The translations under genes and the position numbers were made by a program. Positions 4,561-6,688 of a stretch of DNA of 6,688 nucleotides are shown piece by piece. The DNA is from an uncultured Lachnospiraceae bacterium. GTDB taxonomy: Bacteria; Bacillota; Clostridia; Lachnospirales; Lachnospiraceae. The notes below the pieces were generated by a model that saw only the letters and a program-made list of their open reading frames with translations, did no database searches and was not told the origin of the DNA. The stretch is taken from NCBI GenBank assembly GCA_902797785.1, contig CADBUD010000149.1, forward strand, positions 1 to 6,688, read 5' to 3'. The first letter of the stretch is position 1, and each line of letters starts with the position of its first letter.

Positions 4561-4950
4561 AGTACAGAAATGTCTCGATGAAAGAGCATCGTAAAAAGTT
4601 GGACTGCAGACGGAGCAGGGTAATTTTCCGTTTCTATAGGTGTCTTAAATTGGCATTGAGCCTAGCAACTTGGATATAGTTGTAGTCCATGTGGAGGACT
4701 TAATGGTTTCTACATCGTTTTGGGCATCTTAACTGGATGCCGAGGTCGACAACCAGCATAAAACTCTTTTACAAGGATAAATTGAGGAGTGTGGATCCAT
4801 ACTTCTCATTGCGTTAAAGGGAAATATATGGCAACAAAAAGAGATAAAAATACCATACGGCAAGAAATTGTGAATTCAGTAGCAATCTATCAAAGCTAAC
4901 AGAGTACCACGTCCATAGGACGCTTTGCGCCGTATGAGAGGTGGTGTTTT
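4561..4950 (+). ncRNA. Candidate structured RNA or long riboregulatory leader, family unknown
   Basis: No gene is visible here, but potential helices are dense. Visible ones are: CGATG/CATCG with loop AAAGAG (4576-4591); TGGACTGCAG (4600-4609) with TTGTAGTCCA (4680-4689), ten pairs including two G-U; ACGGA/TCCGT (4610-4631); GGCATC/GATGCC (4723-4741); a ten-pair hairpin 4784-4807 with loop GATC; and a 3' domain closed by CATACGGC (4854-4861) with GCCGTATG (4929-4936), which encloses ATTG/CAAT and CGTCC/GGACG (4910-4922). An alternative helix GTAG-t-CCAT / ATGG-ttt-CTAC (4682-4713) excludes the ten-pair one, as in a switch. The region ends just before the ribosome binding site AAAGGA (4951-4956). 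I could not match it to a known riboswitch, group I or group II intron. Confidence 0.45.
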
Positions 4951-4963
4951 AAAGGATTATGTA

Positions 4964-6392
4964 ATGAAAAATATAGCAAAAAAAATATTGACAATAGTAC
5001 TAATGCTTGTGATTGCTAACGGAACTGTAGCAGATGCTGCAGGAAAAAAGCGATAGGATTGGAGAATAATACACCATCTGGAACGTCGGATGCTAAGGCT
5101 TTTGTTAACGGTATCAAAGGATACGATGCCGCTTATTCTGTTACATACAGAAAACCTGCTAGAGTAACAAGTGATGATTTTTTTAAAATGGCACGTGTAT
5201 AAAGTACTGGTCGAGTCATGGTGATAAGTATGGAAGACTTTGGGGAACAGGTAATAGTGTTGATTTTAACATATTTAATCGAGACTTCTCATGGGCAGGT
5301 AATAATCTGGAATTTATGTTTATATCAGCGTGCCATCAGTTGGATGGAGCAGGATCAAATCCTAGAGCACGTTATGCTAAAGCTATGGTAGGAAAAAAGG
5401 CAGTCAGGGTAATCTGTGGATATCATGAAGGGGCTCCTTCAGCAATAGATAGAGACGTTGCTAAAAAGTTTATAGATTATGCAAAAACTGGAGAGTCGGT
5501 AAAATCATCTTGGATTTTAGCCAATAAATATTGGAATGATAAAGGATACAGTACGGATGATTATTGTGTTCTTACACATACAGGAAATGTGCAGTATTCA
5601 CGATTTCCGGGGTTTCCTGGTACGACATATGATAGACCGGGATTATCATCAAAATCAATATTAAGATTTACTAAGGCAAACCCAGAAGGAGTATCACAGC
5701 CTAAAGCATTATCTTCCAGAAAACGGGATATAGATAAAGTCCCTGATTATGTGCTGAAAGCTGTTCCTATAGAGTTTTCTGTTGAAAATATTGAAGATAT
5801 GGCTGTATTAAGGGAAGATAATGATATCATGTTAATCGGAGATGAAATCGGAAATGAACCGATCTCACAAACACCTGAAGAGGCTTTAGAAAATTGCAAG
5901 GAAGCATTGGATAAAACACTTTCAATGAATCCGATGATAGAGGTTGATGATGTTGATATAACGGTTTCGCCTATTGTAATGGCAGAAATAAATATGGATG
6001 GCGGTGAGGAAGAGGAAGAAACCGTTGTATATGACATAACGATAAAGAATACTTATGATGGTATTGAAATTGAGGGAGATTATTTTTCGGGAATTGTTGA
6101 TGGTTCATCCGTTTCCTATTTAGCAGGAAGTTGGAATGAATTTGAAAAGGTGGAGAACGAGGAGTGTAGGAAAAGTATAGATTCTACGACTGCTTATTCC
6201 AAAGTTAAGAAAAGCTTATCAAATAATTTGCTCAAGGAAGATGTATTATCTTCAAACAAAAATGGCAAGATGGTGTTCGCTTATAATGAAAGTACGGGGT
6301 ATTATGAGCCTAATTGGGTATTTGACGCAAAAGATACATCTGTAAGATATATGGTTAATTGCTTTACGGGTAAAGTGAAAACGTCAAAATAA
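4964..6392 (+). pseudogene. Secreted DUF6345-like protein, split by two -1 frame changes
   Basis: ATG 4964 follows AAAGGA by 7 bases. The first frame gives a signal peptide (MKNIAKKILTIVLMLVIANG, cleavage near ADAAG) and stops at 5056. The second frame continues from GCG at 5050 (AIGLENNTPSGTSDAKAF to DDFFKMARV) and stops at 5202. The third frame, open from 5187, carries KYWSSHGDKYGRLWGTGNS, then from 5316 FISACHQL, VICGYHEGAP, KSSWILANKYW and YSRFPGFPGTTYDRP. These blocks match the DUF6345 pattern I know. WSSHG and SACHQL, 38 residues apart, resemble the His-Gly and Ala-Cys motifs of clan CD peptidases. The last 150 residues hold an acidic linker (GGEEEEE) and an end like a PepSY/YycI-type domain (STGYYEPNWVF, YMVNCFTGKV). 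The first shift sits on a perfect slippery heptamer; the second does not. Base composition is more A/T-rich than in 2200-4000, which suggests separate acquisition. Confidence 0.7.
5044..5050 (+). other. A AAA AAG slippery heptamer at the first frame change
   Basis: In the frame of the ATG at 4964 the codons are GGA AAA AAG CGA TAG, so A AAA AAG is in the exact phase used for -1 frameshifting in bacteria (as in dnaX and some insertion sequences). A -1 slip leads directly into the second frame (GCG ATA GGA). No strong Shine-Dalgarno-like stimulator or downstream hairpin is evident. A plain loss of one A from a run of seven would give the same picture. Confidence 0.5.
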
Positions 6393-6398
6393 TTATGA

Positions 6399-6512
6399 CT
6401 ATTCAGCACCTTCCGAAATGTTTTATTTTTTTGGAGGACGGGTAGGGCACGAAACGCCTCTGAACGCCACAGCTTGAAAGGAGAAGCATTTCGGTCGTAG
6501 GGTGCTGAACAG
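6399..6512. other. Long-stem structured element after the DUF6345 gene
   Basis: TTCAGCACC (6402-6410) pairs with GGTGCTGAA (6501-6509), and CCGAAATG (6413-6420) with CATTTCGG (6487-6494), across an internal loop of 2 and 6 bases; CT/AG add an outer pair of bases. The enclosed 66 bases contain AGG(G)C/GCCT and GCTT/AAGC hairpins, the latter with loop GAAAGGAG. There is no T-tract, so it is not a simple terminator. It may be a small RNA, a MITE-like element, or the end of the mobile element whose gene lies at 6587-6688. I do not recognise it. Confidence 0.55.
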
Positions 6513-6540
6513 TTAAAATATTTGAACAGTTAAAATATTT
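6507..6540. repeat. Perfect 17-bp tandem repeat
   Basis: GAACAGTTAAAATATTT occurs twice without a gap, at 6507-6523 and 6524-6540. The first copy overlaps the outer end of the right arm of the long stem at 6399-6512. Confidence 0.85.
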
Positions 6541-6586
6541 TTTTGAATTTTGTGGAACTTATTTTGAATAACACCACTTTACAGGT

Positions 6587-6688
6587 TCATAAATGATAGC
6601 TCTGTTGCTTAACCAGGCTTTTCAAGGCTTTCATAACAGCATTGGATTTTATGTAGCTTTCGATGTTTTTCACGAAATGGGCATAAAA
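6587..6688 (-). CDS. C-terminal 33 residues of an unidentified protein, possibly a transposase
   Basis: The reverse strand is open from the window edge to a TGA at 6589-6587 and encodes FYAHFVKNIESYIKSNAV, then MKALKSLVKQQSYHL. It is basic and helical, and reads like a real C-terminus. The text resembles the end of some insertion-sequence transposases, and the repeats and inverted repeat between 6399 and 6540 fit an element boundary. However, the visible part is too short for a family call. A weak inverted repeat (GTGG 6552-6555 with CCAC 6574-6577, plus TTATT/AATAA inside) follows the stop. The start lies outside the window. Confidence 0.4.
   Translation of the reverse strand, partial: FYAHFVKNIESYIKSNAVMKALKSLVKQQSYHL

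Noticed and set aside
4561..4963. Group I or group II intron
   Set aside because: A GGATATAGT...AGTCC string recalls the group I P7 region, but the matching strand and the other core elements are not in the right order. No GUGYG start or domain V hairpin is present.

Overview
The window looks like a genomic island or other accessory stretch from a low-to-mid GC Bacillota (Firmicutes), probably an anaerobic gut, rumen or oral member of the Lachnospiraceae or Erysipelotrichaceae type. Reasons: strong AAGGAGG-type ribosome binding sites, A/T-rich promoters with 16-17 bp spacers, Gram-positive signal peptides, a DUF3990/DUF3791-type gene pair, and Rpn-type nuclease tails of the kind common in those families. 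The genus is inference; there is no rRNA or housekeeping gene to anchor it.

Layout. (1) 1-198, minus strand: N-terminus of a secreted Glu/Ser-rich protein with a good promoter at 244-272. (2) 530-946: a small acidic protein of unknown function, followed by a weak terminator. (3) 992-2063: a hairpin, a promoter and a two-gene overlapping operon. The first gene is an ART-like DUF3990 protein and the second a DUF3791-like partner, together resembling a toxin-antitoxin pair; a bidirectional terminator ends it. (4) 2079-2438, minus strand: a small gene whose 3' end carries two perfect 28-bp repeats separated by 33 bp. (5) 2651-3762, plus strand: a free-standing Rpn C-terminal tail, a 95-aa unknown protein, and a CxxC protein whose frame runs through a terminator. 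(6) 3746-4331: a disrupted Rpn tail on the minus strand butted against the 3' half of a minimal nucleotidyltransferase (MNT). (7) 4372-4963: a terminator, a promoter and about 400 bases without a gene that are rich in potential RNA helices. (8) 4964-6392: a secreted DUF6345-like protein split over three frames, with a perfect A AAA AAG heptamer at the first shift. (9) 6399-6540: a long-stem structured element and a tandem 17-bp repeat. (10) 6587-6688, minus strand: the C-terminus of another protein.

The common thread is a cluster of toxin-antitoxin or defence-like modules, some whole (DUF3990/DUF3791) and some in pieces (two Rpn tails, one MNT half). Two further items stand out: the structured leader in front of the DUF6345 gene, and the His-Gly / Ala-Cys pattern in that gene, which resembles clan CD (caspase/CHAT-like) proteins. 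All family names come from recognition of sequence patterns by eye, without database search.
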